Assembly (NCBI GenBank): GCA_934249265.1
Contig: CAKQKQ010000003.1
Span: 35,737 to 99,736, forward strand
Length of the DNA stretch: 64,000 nucleotides
Origin: an uncultured Clostridia bacterium
GTDB lineage: Bacteria; Bacillota; Clostridia; Christensenellales; Borkfalkiaceae
Reading direction: 5' to 3'
Of the stretch, positions 27,801 to 34,847 are shown piece by piece. The number at the start of each line of letters is the position of its first letter. Positions within the stretch are counted from its first letter, which is position 1. Under the pieces are notes generated by a model, which saw only the letters and a program-made list of their open reading frames with translations, did not search any database and had not been told where the DNA came from. A program made the translations under genes and the position numbers.

Positions 27801-28937
27801 GCCCGTGGACTCGAACTGCACGTTTGCGGTAGAATAACTTACCGTAGCCGAATAATCTGTGGAATATCCTTGAACGAAACCTACTATGCCGCCAACGTAA
27901 GAATTGAGCGAATTGTCGCCTATTCCTATCGATATTTTGCCGTCGAATTCGCAACCGCTTACGTCGCTACCCATACTGTAAGCGACGATGCCGCCCACGA
28001 TGTAGTTGTATTTTTCCGTGGTGTCTATAGTGTACGTCGCGTTTTTAACGTTTACGTTTGACACTTGAGCCGCCACCGCATAACCGAACAAGCCCGCAAC
28101 GCCGTTTTTGCCTTTCATTACGAAGTCCGAAACGGTGTGTCCTTGTCCGTCGAATATTCCGGCAAAATGCGCGGAGTTGAGAGTGTCGCCTATAGGCTCT
28201 AACTCTTCTCCTTTAAACGAGATATCGCTACCGAGCACAACGTAAGAAGAATTGTATTTCGTGTTGTTCGGGTTGTTTACCGCGTCAACAAACGTCTTGA
28301 AGTTTGACGGAGTGGACAAAACGTACGGGTCGTTGCTTGTGCCGACGCCGGTAATGGGCGTAGTGTCGTTTCTGAGTCCCGTTACGCTGATGAGCATCGT
28401 TTCGCCCGTAGCCACAAAACTATACCAACCGTCTTTATCGGGGGTCAACACTTCGTCGCCCGCCTTAACTACCGCTTCGCCCGCTGCATATGGGGAAATT
28501 TTTAAAAGGAAAAGTACTTCGTTGCCCGATACTATTCTGTCTATGGGCTGACCGCTTACTCCGTCAACCAAAAACTCGGCAAAATTGCCGGCGTTCCAAT
28601 TGAGATAAGTCCAACTGATCGGCGTTTCTTTTGCCGTCCAATGCGCAACGAGCGTAATGTCGGACACTACCGCCGTGGTGAAGTCGTAAGCAACTTCTTG
28701 TTGTCCCTTTAAGTACCAAAAATCAAACGTATAACCGTCTCTTTCGGGAGACTTCGGCTCGATTGCCGTTTGTCCTTTTTCTACCTTTTGAGCGGGCGTC
28801 GTTACGCCTTCGCCCTCAAACGTAACCGTATACGTGGTCGGTTCGGGGGGATTATTGTTGGTCTTGCCGCACGCGCAAAGCATGCCAAGCGACGTCGCCA
28901 TGACAAGAGCCAAAAATAAAATCATTATTTTTTTCAT
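24825..28937 (-). CDS. Giant surface lipoprotein with InlB and GLUG repeats (paralogue of previous gene)
   Basis: 1,370-aa lipoprotein: signal peptide ends LCAC (Cys23; Cys21 precedes it). One InlB-type repeat (about 35-105) is almost the same as in the downstream paralogue, including ERDGYTFDFWYLKG and LVAHWT. A short segment follows, then GLUG-type repeats (about 210-480; AGLFGYAVAAQ, YIVGGIVAYSMG, VGGIVGFVQG, AGGIIGYMR), a further InlB-like unit (YGFFLDEEKT) and many lipocalin-like short beta units to the C-terminus. An AGGAGGT-like site (GGAGGTAACGT) precedes the ATG. It ends 130 nt before the paralogue's start. Function unknown; surface binding is inferred. Confidence 0.88.
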   Translation of the reverse strand: MKKIMILFLALVMATSLGMLCACGKTNNNPPEPTTYTVTFEGEGVTTPAQKVEKGQTAIEPKSPERDGYTFDFWYLKGQQEVAYDFTTAVVSDITLVAHWTAKETPISWTYLNWNAGNFAEFLVDGVSGQPIDRIVSGNEVLFLLKISPYAAGEAVVKAGDEVLTPDKDGWYSFVATGETMLISVTGLRNDTTPITGVGTSNDPYVLSTPSNFKTFVDAVNNPNNTKYNSSYVVLGSDISFKGEELEPIGDTLNSAHFAGIFDGQGHTVSDFVMKGKNGVAGLFGYAVAAQVSNVNVKNATYTIDTTEKYNYIVGGIVAYSMGSDVSGCEFDGKISIGIGDNSLNSYVGGIVGFVQGYSTDYSATVSYSTANVQFESTGSVPLFTVGGIAGCVYGTSITTPTNIYNCVTQVSFSGRISIAGGIIGYMRAMTSVANCYSSGNVTSRNDYTTSSVSTAGALVGLAETETAITNSYSTATVVYLPSSAANIEGTERGTLIGSTYKDGKDTENLYNKIDSKKIVVYNSYLANNGKITANGQDYDVNDLQSVKSLLKWSESEWNLEGNAPAVKVNLDGDYAISYTVTVNLGGKLTAGITESVQSKSFDAYLPLDWLYDGDGKNTLKATDGSISYGFFLDEEKTQRLPASMLLTSDVTIYVGFADYTAAVGEYFFDVNDNRATLTFDSNGMLTFIYDGRVARYMYVYDGEKIYIQNAYFAYMYYTSSQSDSLMTDYYAYKDGDSLVIYDNFFFTSGSDYKNIQAYEGNAILGEWYDRDGTVYKFNLNGKGLKTDTDLIEIPFSYSIDGNDITMYVLSDTYSAKLSEDGRKIENVGGLTLSLDILDKFEGDWETDYNNPLKVSFDGKGTMKIGDKTYAYTVDDGLIKFDGGYAEVTDEGFIDLTINEDGTTYSLCRANSFRGYWVETLYNYGVRFDGITIDGYGTGMDTNGYSFTYAAYYISDGTSGEYSINLYYRTTLYGFGSCVLSSTGEEILDYGVYTASVGGIYNNYYLCYHDPLEGEWSITDGTIFNFNGLGAYDINSVTTEGTWIVKGEVTIGNLKTNVEAQTVAYTYNKTYATASFTYNGKSYVVKVLKTGEATILISGEQEQNLHPTDGFEDMILGGEDYRFTFNGHSSSENGVATVTTKDIKEQQFVYTCDGTEVEIWKDGSVWLTLVIDDDHEHFTLHDGDKTVTLGLYALMSGKTYLFANGEEITIGSFNLNGYGTGSMAGEELTLLYSASNQVQIYYAGELLYIGVYQDEHNMVLYDSSYNLVTIVCENDGYKGEYVSESGDSITLDGRGLIVGYYPAAEVKENGETTYLYYSIEDDGSITIFALDRSEDTDVKITKYKVYNESVDGAVKYENTDGKAIYVVKAD

Positions 28938-29586
28938 ACGTTACCTCCGTGTGTTTTTTATATCTAACGCGTATTTATCGTTATTATCGCTATTTTTTAT
29001 TTTGTATGTTGTTTTGTGTGTTTTTTACTCTTTTTGTTGCGGTTTACTTTTCGTTTTGCAATATTGCCCGCTTTTAAAGAACTTGCGCTTTGTTTTTATG
29101 CGTTGCGTATGTTTTTTATGTCGTATCCGTTTTTTGTGTCGTTTTAACGTTTTGTTGTCATGTGGTCGTTTGCGGTCGATTTCCCGTAGTTATTTACTTC
29201 GGTTGCCCGCAAGACGCAAATTATAATATATTATTATAATAACTATAATTTGTCTATTTTTGTATAGATATTCATAATAAAGTATTTTGAAGAAAAAGTC
29301 AACAATTACGGCGCGCATACTCTCGATTTAAAAAACCTCTTAATTCATTAAAACATTGTATCATTATATTTAATAATCATAAAAATTGACACCTCAAAAT
29401 TTAAAATAATTAAATTTTTATGTTGTATTTTTAAGTTTTGTAAAATATATTTTGCAAAATTGACTCTTATTTACCGAAAAAAAGCATTAAACCGCCTTAT
29501 AAATTAGCCAAAACGCCAACAAAAAGATATGCGCAATATTGCATAAACATTATTTATAAATATACAAATAGTTTTTTTAAAAATAT

Positions 29587-29730
29587 TAGAAAAACGAAAT
29601 ATAAACACGCAAATACCCCCTTAAAAGAATTAGAAAAGACCGAATTATAAACACGTAGCCGCCTATAATAACATTAAAAACCGAATTACAAACCGCCCTT
29701 TAAAAGAATTAAAAAAGACCGAAATAAGCC
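29587..29730. repeat. Degenerate direct repeat, four copies, period 38-46
   Basis: A core CGAATTATAAACACG-like sequence preceded by TTAGAAAAGAC/TTAAAAA recurs at 29595, 29641, 29682 and 29720 (spacings 46, 41, 38). The phrase TTAAAAGAATTA also recurs between units. The last copy supplies the left arm of the terminator at 29711-29752. Confidence 0.65.
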
Positions 29731-29752
29731 TTAACTTAAATCGGTCTTTTTT
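29711..29752. terminator. Bidirectional intrinsic terminator
   Basis: Perfect 12-bp stem AAAAAAGACCGA / TCGGTCTTTTTT with an 18-nt loop; a T-run follows in either direction. It lies 26 nt beyond the stop codon of the minus-strand membrane protein gene. Confidence 0.8.
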
Positions 29753-29777
29753 TAGATAAATTTTAATTCACAGTTGT

Positions 29778-30203
29778 TTAATCTTGATTTTGTTTTAAAT
29801 ATTTTGCACAAGAAACAATCACTGCTATGTTTTTAATCATGTTTATTCCAAGAACTATAGGTCCTCCGATTAAACTAAAAATACAAGCCAAAATAAGATA
29901 AATTATCGCCGTACTAAACGGGTGATTGCTTACCGACACGGAAGAGTCCGATACGCTTACGGTATAATTGTTTGCGCCGTCTCGCGCTCCGTCTCTTGTC
30001 ATTCCAAAAATGAATTTTAACATAGTTCCCAAAACCGGTACGCAACACAAGCCTCCCCATATCATCCAATGGCTGAAATTTTTGTTTTTCAAGTAAATTA
30101 CAAGTCCAATCAAGCAAAAAACTATGGCTATAACATACCAAATTATAACCTTAGTTAATCTTGACTTTGCCTCGCCCCTACTTCTGATTTGTGTGTTTTT
30201 CAT
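29778..30203 (-). CDS. Small integral membrane protein, uncharacterised
   Basis: 141 aa from the ATG at 30203, chosen because AAAGGAG lies 7 nt upstream; an earlier start would add ten basic residues without a ribosome site. Three or four membrane segments are seen: about residues 20-40, 47-70 and 95-135, with a polar loop GMTRDGARDGANN between them. It lies downstream of the XRE-linked membrane protein on the same strand (131 nt gap) and may share its control. I do not recognise the family. Confidence 0.75.
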   Translation of the reverse strand: MKNTQIRSRGEAKSRLTKVIIWYVIAIVFCLIGLVIYLKNKNFSHWMIWGGLCCVPVLGTMLKFIFGMTRDGARDGANNYTVSVSDSSVSVSNHPFSTAIIYLILACIFSLIGGPIVLGINMIKNIAVIVSCAKYLKQNQD

Positions 30204-30333
30204 TCTTTTTCTCCTTTTTGTTTTATTTAACACGAATATTTCGTGAAATTCCGTTTTTATAAATAATTGTTTTTACAAAAATATGCAACAATTTAAAAGA
30301 CTTTAACTTTAATCAAATATTTTAGTTTTTCGT

Positions 30334-31299
30334 TTACAAGTAAAGAATTAGCATTATTACTTCAATTATTATTGCAAGAACAGCAAATACAATTATAGGA
30401 GTATTCTTTTTGCGGCTTACTTTGCCGGTTTTGGCAAATTCGTTTAAATACTCTTTTTCCGTATTGTCAAAAACATATTTGTTTGACATTATTTTTATAA
30501 GTATTCCTTGCGCCCCGCCAAAAATCAGCAACGATAAAATTCCGCCTAAAAACGATGACGTAAACAAAACGATTAACGCCGTAATAAAAGTACAAACAAC
30601 CGCCGCAAACCCAATAAATTTAAACCTTTTATAAGTTTTAAACTCTTTTTCTGCCGCTTGAGACATATCCGTCGACACGGGATAATACAGATAATAACAA
30701 CCATTGTGTTTGTTAATTACGCAATGATAACTTTTGCCCTTGAAATTTACGTAAATGCACACCACGGGAACAAATATCGCAGTACAATCATATCTATTGA
30801 CCGTGCAAGTTCCTCTCGAATAACCGTACGAAAGATCATAGACTCTCGAAGACATTTCCGAAGAAGTATAACTGCAATTGTCACCATATAACCCGTATTT
30901 TAAATCGTCGACATGCGACAACTCAAATAATCGATTGTCGTTTCTACCGACAAAATTTCCCAAATTTAACGAATTAGGCACTCCTTTAAACGTATATTTT
31001 GAAAACGTGTAAACATTTGTATGTGTGGTAGTTATCGTTTCGTCGTCATAAACTTGAAAATCATCATAAACATAGGTCGCTTTAATATTAAGTAGATAAA
31101 CCGGCGCATACCTATTGACGAATTTCACGTCTTTTACCGTTTTGCTATTTACAAGATTTACAAATTCCTTATCTATACCGCCGAAACTACTTAATGATTT
31201 CTTAAAAATATTAAGACTTTCTTCATCGGTAAAATTTGTTTTTGCATAACCTATATCATCACACCAATCAAACGCATTGTTAGATTTTTCAATCGCCAT
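30334..31299 (-). CDS. Membrane protein of unknown function, divergent from XRE repressor
   Basis: 321 aa from the ATG at 31299, preceded by GGAG 7 nt upstream. The first two thirds (1-220) are soluble-looking and rich in Tyr, Cys and Asn, with beta-strand-like repeats of YDCTAIFVPVVCIYVNFKGK type. The C-terminal part has three membrane helices (about 228-250, 252-272 and 300-320). No catalytic motif recognised. Its promoter (31330-31358) contains the palindromic operator of the divergent XRE gene, so it is most likely repressed by that protein. No homologue is known to me. Confidence 0.8.
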   Translation of the reverse strand: MAIEKSNNAFDWCDDIGYAKTNFTDEESLNIFKKSLSSFGGIDKEFVNLVNSKTVKDVKFVNRYAPVYLLNIKATYVYDDFQVYDDETITTTHTNVYTFSKYTFKGVPNSLNLGNFVGRNDNRLFELSHVDDLKYGLYGDNCSYTSSEMSSRVYDLSYGYSRGTCTVNRYDCTAIFVPVVCIYVNFKGKSYHCVINKHNGCYYLYYPVSTDMSQAAEKEFKTYKRFKFIGFAAVVCTFITALIVLFTSSFLGGILSLLIFGGAQGILIKIMSNKYVFDNTEKEYLNEFAKTGKVSRKKNTPIIVFAVLAIIIEVIMLILYL

Positions 31300-31329
31300 T
31301 TTGCTCCTCCTTAACACAATCTTAACACA

Positions 31330-31358
31330 ATATTATCTCAATTTGAGATATTTGTCAA
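31330..31358 (-). promoter_or_regulatory. Strong sigma-A promoter of the 321-aa membrane protein gene
   Basis: Minus strand: consensus -35 TTGACA (31358-31353), 17-bp spacer, -10 TAATAT (31335-31330). The operator at 31334-31350 fills the spacer and touches the -10. Expected leader is about 24 nt with a GGAG site. Confidence 0.8.
31334..31350. promoter_or_regulatory. XRE operator O1, perfect 17-bp palindrome
   Basis: TATCTCAA-T-TTGAGATA, an 8+1+8 perfect inverted repeat centred at 31342, lying between the -35 and -10 of the minus-strand promoter. A second near-copy is centred 31 bp away, about three helical turns. Confidence 0.8.
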
Positions 31359-31364
31359 GAAAAA

Positions 31365-31381
31365 TATCGCACTGTGAGATA
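31365..31381. promoter_or_regulatory. XRE operator O2, 17-bp near-palindrome
   Basis: TATCGCAC-T-GTGAGATA, same geometry as O1 with one mismatched pair and the shared ends TATC...GAGATA. It lies just upstream of a TATAAT (31400-31405) that could serve the XRE gene, so binding would give autorepression. Confidence 0.75.
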
Positions 31382-31399
31382 ATTTATACACCAAAAGCA

Positions 31400-31405
31400 T
31401 ATAAT
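31400..31405 (+). promoter_or_regulatory. Candidate -10 of the XRE gene, very short leader
   Basis: TATAAT at 31400-31405 without a good -35; the -35 position overlaps operator O2. The expected transcript start (about 31412) leaves only about 8 nt before the ATG and no ribosome site. Confidence 0.45.
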
Positions 31406-31419
31406 TTAGTCGTGATGAT

Positions 31420-31611
31420 ATGAGATTAAAAGAATTAAGAGAAGAAAATAAATACACTCAAAGTAAAATTGCGGAAGTTTTGGGAGTTAAACAAAACACT
31501 TATTCGCAATATGAAAAGGAAATTAGGCAAATACCCATACCTATGCTTATTAAACTTGCGAAATTTTACGAGGTGTCAACCGATTATATTTTGGAATTGA
31601 CCGATTATTGA
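31420..31611 (+). CDS. Small XRE-family helix-turn-helix repressor
   Basis: 63-aa protein that is essentially one HTH_3 domain: RLKELREENKYTQSKIAEVL, then GVKQNTYSQYEKEIRQ as recognition region and a C-terminal helix ending STDYILELTDY. The length is typical of minimal Cro/C-type regulators. The start at 31420 is fixed because an ATG five bases earlier runs straight into a stop. It is divergent from a membrane-protein gene, with two matching palindromes in the 120-bp gap, so it probably represses that gene and itself. The signal it answers to is not visible. Confidence 0.92.
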   Translation: MRLKELREENKYTQSKIAEVLGVKQNTYSQYEKEIRQIPIPMLIKLAKFYEVSTDYILELTDY

Positions 31612-31712
31612 CTCAAAAAAAGAGAATGCATTGCCGAATTTTTAAACGGACATAATTTGTTTAAAAGCCTATAAAGCGTTTGCAACCTTTTTTATTAAAA
31701 ATCGTCGGTTTG

Positions 31713-31815
31713 GTAATCGCCCGTTTGTATATTGTTTGCGTTATACTGCGCTTGGTTGGTTTATGTTGTACTCCGCTTGATTTGTCTGCATTATAAGCCG
31801 CTTGAAAGGCACTTA
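31713..31815. repeat. Degenerate 25-bp tandem repeat, three to four copies
   Basis: TTATACTGCGCTTGGTT (31741), TTGTACTCCGCTTGATT (31766) and TTATAAGCCGCTTGAAA (31791) are spaced exactly 25; a weaker copy precedes them near 31713. It lies downstream of the XRE gene. Confidence 0.65.
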
Positions 31816-31997
31816 TTTAAAATTGTTTATTTATAAGCAAAGCAAATTCAAGGCGAATTTAAGTCAAATCAATATTTAAGTCGAAACATCAATATTTATA
31901 AATCAAAATCATTTACTTATAAAAGCACAAAAAGTTTTTACTCGTAAATTTTTAAAGCCCAAAAAGTTTTTTACAAACAAATAAATAAAAAGGCATG

Positions 31998-32027
31998 AAA
32001 AAAAGACGGCAAACGCCGTCTTTTTTT
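31998..32027 (-). terminator. Ferredoxin gene terminator
   Basis: GACGGC/GCCGTC stem extended by seven A-T pairs (13 bp in total), 4-nt loop, then a run of T on the minus strand, 16 nt beyond the stop codon. Symmetric, so it could act both ways. Confidence 0.85.
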
Positions 32028-32042
32028 GCAATAGTTGTAAAA

Positions 32043-32213
32043 TTATGCTTCCTTGGGTGCGCCTACGGGACAAGTAGCAGCACAAGCACCGCAATCGATG
32101 CAAGTGTTTTCGTCGATAACGTATTGACCGTCTCCTTCAGAAATTGCGCTTACGGGACAACCGTCTGCGCACGCTCCGCAACTGATGCATTCGTCAGAAA
32201 TTTTGTAAGCCAT
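32043..32213 (-). CDS. 2[4Fe-4S] ferredoxin
   Basis: A 56-aa electron carrier with two classic cluster motifs: CISCGACADGCP and CIDCGACAATCP, eight cysteines in all, the normal length for clostridial ferredoxin. It begins at the ATG at 32213 behind GGAGGT (6 nt spacing) and ends KEA. It is flanked by its own terminator and sits alone between the XRE locus and ricT, so it is likely a monocistronic general low-potential electron donor or acceptor in the cytoplasm. Confidence 0.96.
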   Translation of the reverse strand: MAYKISDECISCGACADGCPVSAISEGDGQYVIDENTCIDCGACAATCPVGAPKEA

Positions 32214-32315
32214 TGTAATTTACCTCCGTTTGATTTATAGTTATCCGCTTTTGAAGCGGGTTAACACGATTTTATTGATGCAAAACGACATAAAGCCGTC
32301 GTTCGCTTTGTAAGT

Positions 32316-32338
32316 TTTACGGGTTTTTGCCCGTTTTA
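32316..32338 (-). terminator. Weak hairpin after ricT
   Basis: ACGGG TTTTTG CCCGT stem flanked by AAAAC/GTTTT pairing, about 28 nt beyond the ricT stop. The U-tract is poor; could end the tmk-holB-ricT transcript. Confidence 0.4.
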
Positions 32339-32365
32339 CCGCAACCGTATTGCGTAATCGCGGCA

Positions 32366-33256
32366 TTATTCATCTAAAAGTTCTTTAATATCTCCGTCGT
32401 GATCGGTGCTGTCGATTTTGTCGTCGATGTCCTCGACCTTGTTGTATTTGCCGCCTTTTATCGAAGCGAGCGGATATTCTTTAAACAATAAAGTGCCGTC
32501 GTTTTTCTCTATCTTTACCCTAACGAGCATTTTAAGCATGTTGTTTGAAATAACCGTGCCGTTGCCGTCGGGCGTTTTTACTTCGCTGCCGATTTTGGGC
32601 ATCTTTTTAAACGTTTCGGCGTAGTGGTCGTTTTCGTAAGCCAAGCAACACATAAGTCTGCCGCACAGTCCGCTTATTTTAGACGGATTAAGCGAAAGCC
32701 CTTGCATTTTTGCCATTTTAATGGTTACTTTTTTAAAGTCGGTCATCGTGCCTTTACAGCAACATTCTCTGCCGCACGGAGCGATGCCGCCCAAAATTTT
32801 CGTTTCGTCGCGTATGCCGACTTGACGAAGTTCTATCCTGATATGGAAAGCCGCCGCCAAGTCTTTTACGAGTTCTCTAAAATCCACTCTTCCGGGCGCG
32901 GTGAAGTAAAAAATCACGCGCGTATTGTCGAAAGTAAACTCGGCGTCGATTAATTTCATGTTGAGTTTGTGCTCGGCGATCTTTTTTTCTACGGTTTTAA
33001 GGGCTTCGGGCACTTTCGCCTCGTTTATCTTCACCCTTTCGTAGTCCCTTTGATTTGCCTTTCTTATAATAGGTTTAAGCGGTTGCACGATTTCGGAATC
33101 GTCGACGATTTTCGGTTCTATCGCCACTTTGCCGAATTCCATACCCCTTGCGGTCTCGACAACCACTCCTTCGCCTTTTTTGTATTCAACGTCGGCGGGA
33201 TCGAAATAATAAATCTTGCCCGAGTGGTTGAATTTTATTCCTACAATTTTTGCCAT
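32366..33256 (-). CDS. ricT: PSP1-domain protein RicT (YaaT)
   Basis: 296 aa, with the PSP1 domain from the N-terminus (IVGIKFNHSGKIYYFDP, VVVETARGMEFGKV) and the cysteine cluster CGRECCC (about residue 165) followed by SGLCGRLMCCLAYE. In Bacillus this protein works with RicA and RicF as an Fe-S-containing complex that affects RNase Y-dependent mRNA processing and sporulation. The partners are not in this window. The start is behind GGAGG and overlaps the end of holB by 16 nt. The tmk-holB-ricT order is the common Firmicutes arrangement. Confidence 0.95.
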   Translation of the reverse strand: MAKIVGIKFNHSGKIYYFDPADVEYKKGEGVVVETARGMEFGKVAIEPKIVDDSEIVQPLKPIIRKANQRDYERVKINEAKVPEALKTVEKKIAEHKLNMKLIDAEFTFDNTRVIFYFTAPGRVDFRELVKDLAAAFHIRIELRQVGIRDETKILGGIAPCGRECCCKGTMTDFKKVTIKMAKMQGLSLNPSKISGLCGRLMCCLAYENDHYAETFKKMPKIGSEVKTPDGNGTVISNNMLKMLVRVKIEKNDGTLLFKEYPLASIKGGKYNKVEDIDDKIDSTDHDGDIKELLDE

Positions 33257-34215
33257 TTATGCTTTTCCTCCAAAATGCCGAACAAAATATCGTCGGCTAT
33301 CATATTGACGTTGCCGTTGAAATTGAGCGCAAGTTCGGCTTTTTTTAATCTGTCGATTATGCCGATAAGCGCGCCCGAACGAAACTCGTCTTCTCTTGCG
33401 ACGAACGCGTTTCTTTCCTTGTCCGACAATATGATACATTCCCCGCCCGAATTAAGCGCAAGCACGTCGCGCAAAACCGCTTGAAGAATATAAATAAATT
33501 TATCTAAATTGTTTTTAGTAATTTTACTTGTGTATTTAATTACGTCTCTGCTGCTTTTTAAATTGAGCAAAACGTCGATTACGAAATTATAATTATCCAG
33601 CGACGATTGGTCGTTATATATCCTTTCGACTTCGCTTTCAAGACCGCCGCTCATACCCACAGAAAGCCTTAAACGCGTGTCGTCGCTATATGCGTTTTTG
33701 TACTCTTTGTAGAGTACGTTTTCTCCAAACGGGGAAATTTCAAGTCTTTTTACTCTCGATTTCACCGTCGGTAAAAGTTTGTATTCGCTTGTCGCGCCCA
33801 TCAAAATTATCACGCCTTGGGGCGGTTCTTCAAGCGTTTTTAAAAGTTTGTTTTGCGCTTGGGTATTCGCTTGAGACATATCCTCGAGGACAAAAAGCCT
33901 TTTGCTTTCTTCCATGGGTTTTATATAAGATTTGTCCACAAGGTCGTCTATATCGGCGACGACGATTTTTTTGCCTTGCTCGGGATAAAACGTAACGTCG
34001 GAGTGCTTTTCGCTTTCAATCAGTCTGCAAAGTCTGCAGTCGTCGCAGTACTCTTTGTCCTTGCACATTATAAGTTTGGCTAAATCTTTTAAATAATTAC
34101 GCAAAAACCCGCCGTCGCGACACACGATCAAGTATGCGTGATTAAACGAGTCGCGCGATTTGTCTTTAGCCAAAATTTTATATGCGCTCGTACTTTTGAG
34201 AAGATTGCGCCGCAT
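33241..34215 (-). CDS. holB: DNA polymerase III clamp-loader subunit delta'
   Basis: 324 aa of the clamp-loader AAA+ family. Readable features: SFNHAYLIV near the start, a zinc-type cysteine set CDDCRLCRL around residues 57-65, VADIDDLVDKSYIKPMEESKRLFVLEDM, and the sensor/arginine segment ANTQAQNKLLKTLEEPPQG. There is no canonical Walker A, as expected for delta'. It acts at the replisome with tau/gamma and delta. Its ATG overlaps the tmk stop (TAATG), and its end overlaps ricT by 16 nt, indicating tight coupling. Confidence 0.94.
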   Translation of the reverse strand: MRRNLLKSTSAYKILAKDKSRDSFNHAYLIVCRDGGFLRNYLKDLAKLIMCKDKEYCDDCRLCRLIESEKHSDVTFYPEQGKKIVVADIDDLVDKSYIKPMEESKRLFVLEDMSQANTQAQNKLLKTLEEPPQGVIILMGATSEYKLLPTVKSRVKRLEISPFGENVLYKEYKNAYSDDTRLRLSVGMSGGLESEVERIYNDQSSLDNYNFVIDVLLNLKSSRDVIKYTSKITKNNLDKFIYILQAVLRDVLALNSGGECIILSDKERNAFVAREDEFRSGALIGIIDRLKKAELALNFNGNVNMIADDILFGILEEKHKWQKL

Positions 34216-34841
34216 TATTCTATTATCCCCTTGCTTTTAAGCGTATTTATTATGTCGTTATGCACGCATTTGGCGTCTTGTTGAGCGTCTATCCTTATAA
34301 ATCTCGACGGATATTTATCGCACAAAGCCGAAAACGCCTTGTACACCTTTTCGTGAAACTCGTCGCCGGACATCTCCACTCTGTCGCTTTCGTCTGCGCC
34401 GCCTTTGCGTTTAAACGCCGCCGCGGGCGGAACGTCTAAAAAGAACGTAACGTCGGGCATGCAGTTTTGATATGCGTAAAAATTTACTTTTTCAACCAAT
34501 TCTTCGCCGAGACCCCTCGCATAGCCTTGATAAGCCATGGACGAATCGACGTATCTGTCGCAAACGACGATATTTCCGTCGTTTATAGCGGGTAAAATGC
34601 GATTTTTAATATGCTGAACACGCGCCGCGGCAAACAACAACGCCTCGCACTCGTCGCACATTTTTTCGCCGTGCATACTGAGCAAAATTTTGCGGATTTC
34701 CTCCGCAATTTCAGTGCCGCCCGGCTCTCTGGTGTATATATAGCGGCGACCGCTTTTATCTAAATAATCTTTCAAAAGAGAAAGTTGAGTGGATTTGCCC
34801 GACCCTTCTCCTCCTTCAAAAGTAATAAAATAACCTTTCAT
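34215..34841 (-). CDS. tmk: Thymidylate kinase
   Basis: 208 aa, dTMP to dTDP using ATP. Walker A GGEGSGKST (residues 9-17), TREPGGTE with the dTMP-binding Arg, CDRYVDSSMAYQGYARGLG, and a lid region with KGGADESDR. Normal length for the family. Ribosome site GGAGTAAGG upstream; the gene begins 6 nt after the end of the anchored unknown protein gene and overlaps holB by one base. Cytosolic step in dTTP synthesis. Confidence 0.97.
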   Translation of the reverse strand: MKGYFITFEGGEGSGKSTQLSLLKDYLDKSGRRYIYTREPGGTEIAEEIRKILLSMHGEKMCDECEALLFAAARVQHIKNRILPAINDGNIVVCDRYVDSSMAYQGYARGLGEELVEKVNFYAYQNCMPDVTFFLDVPPAAAFKRKGGADESDRVEMSGDEFHEKVYKAFSALCDKYPSRFIRIDAQQDAKCVHNDIINTLKSKGIIE

Positions 34842-34847
34842 TATACC

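Larger units (their letters stand above)
28938..29777. other. Intergenic region, T-rich leader and degenerate repeats
   Basis: No gene seen in 840 bases. 28938-29220 is pyrimidine-rich on the plus strand and would be the 5' untranslated or promoter region of the minus-strand lipoprotein gene; plus-strand frames there are low-complexity Phe/Cys/Leu-rich and have no ribosome site. 29220-29580 is very AT-rich. 29587-29756 has the degenerate repeat and terminator listed separately. Confidence 0.6.
31612..32042. other. Intergenic region with 25-bp repeat and ferredoxin terminator
   Basis: No gene seen. Contains the 25-bp array at 31713-31815, an AT-rich stretch 31815-31990, and the ferredoxin terminator at 31998-32027. 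The phrase CCCAAAAAGTTTTT / CACAAAAAGTTTTT recurs at 31925 and 31960. Confidence 0.65.

Noticed and set aside
28834..29226. 130-codon plus-strand frame
   Set aside because: Overlaps the lipoprotein start on the other strand, is Phe/Leu/Cys-rich from T-rich DNA, and has no ribosome site.
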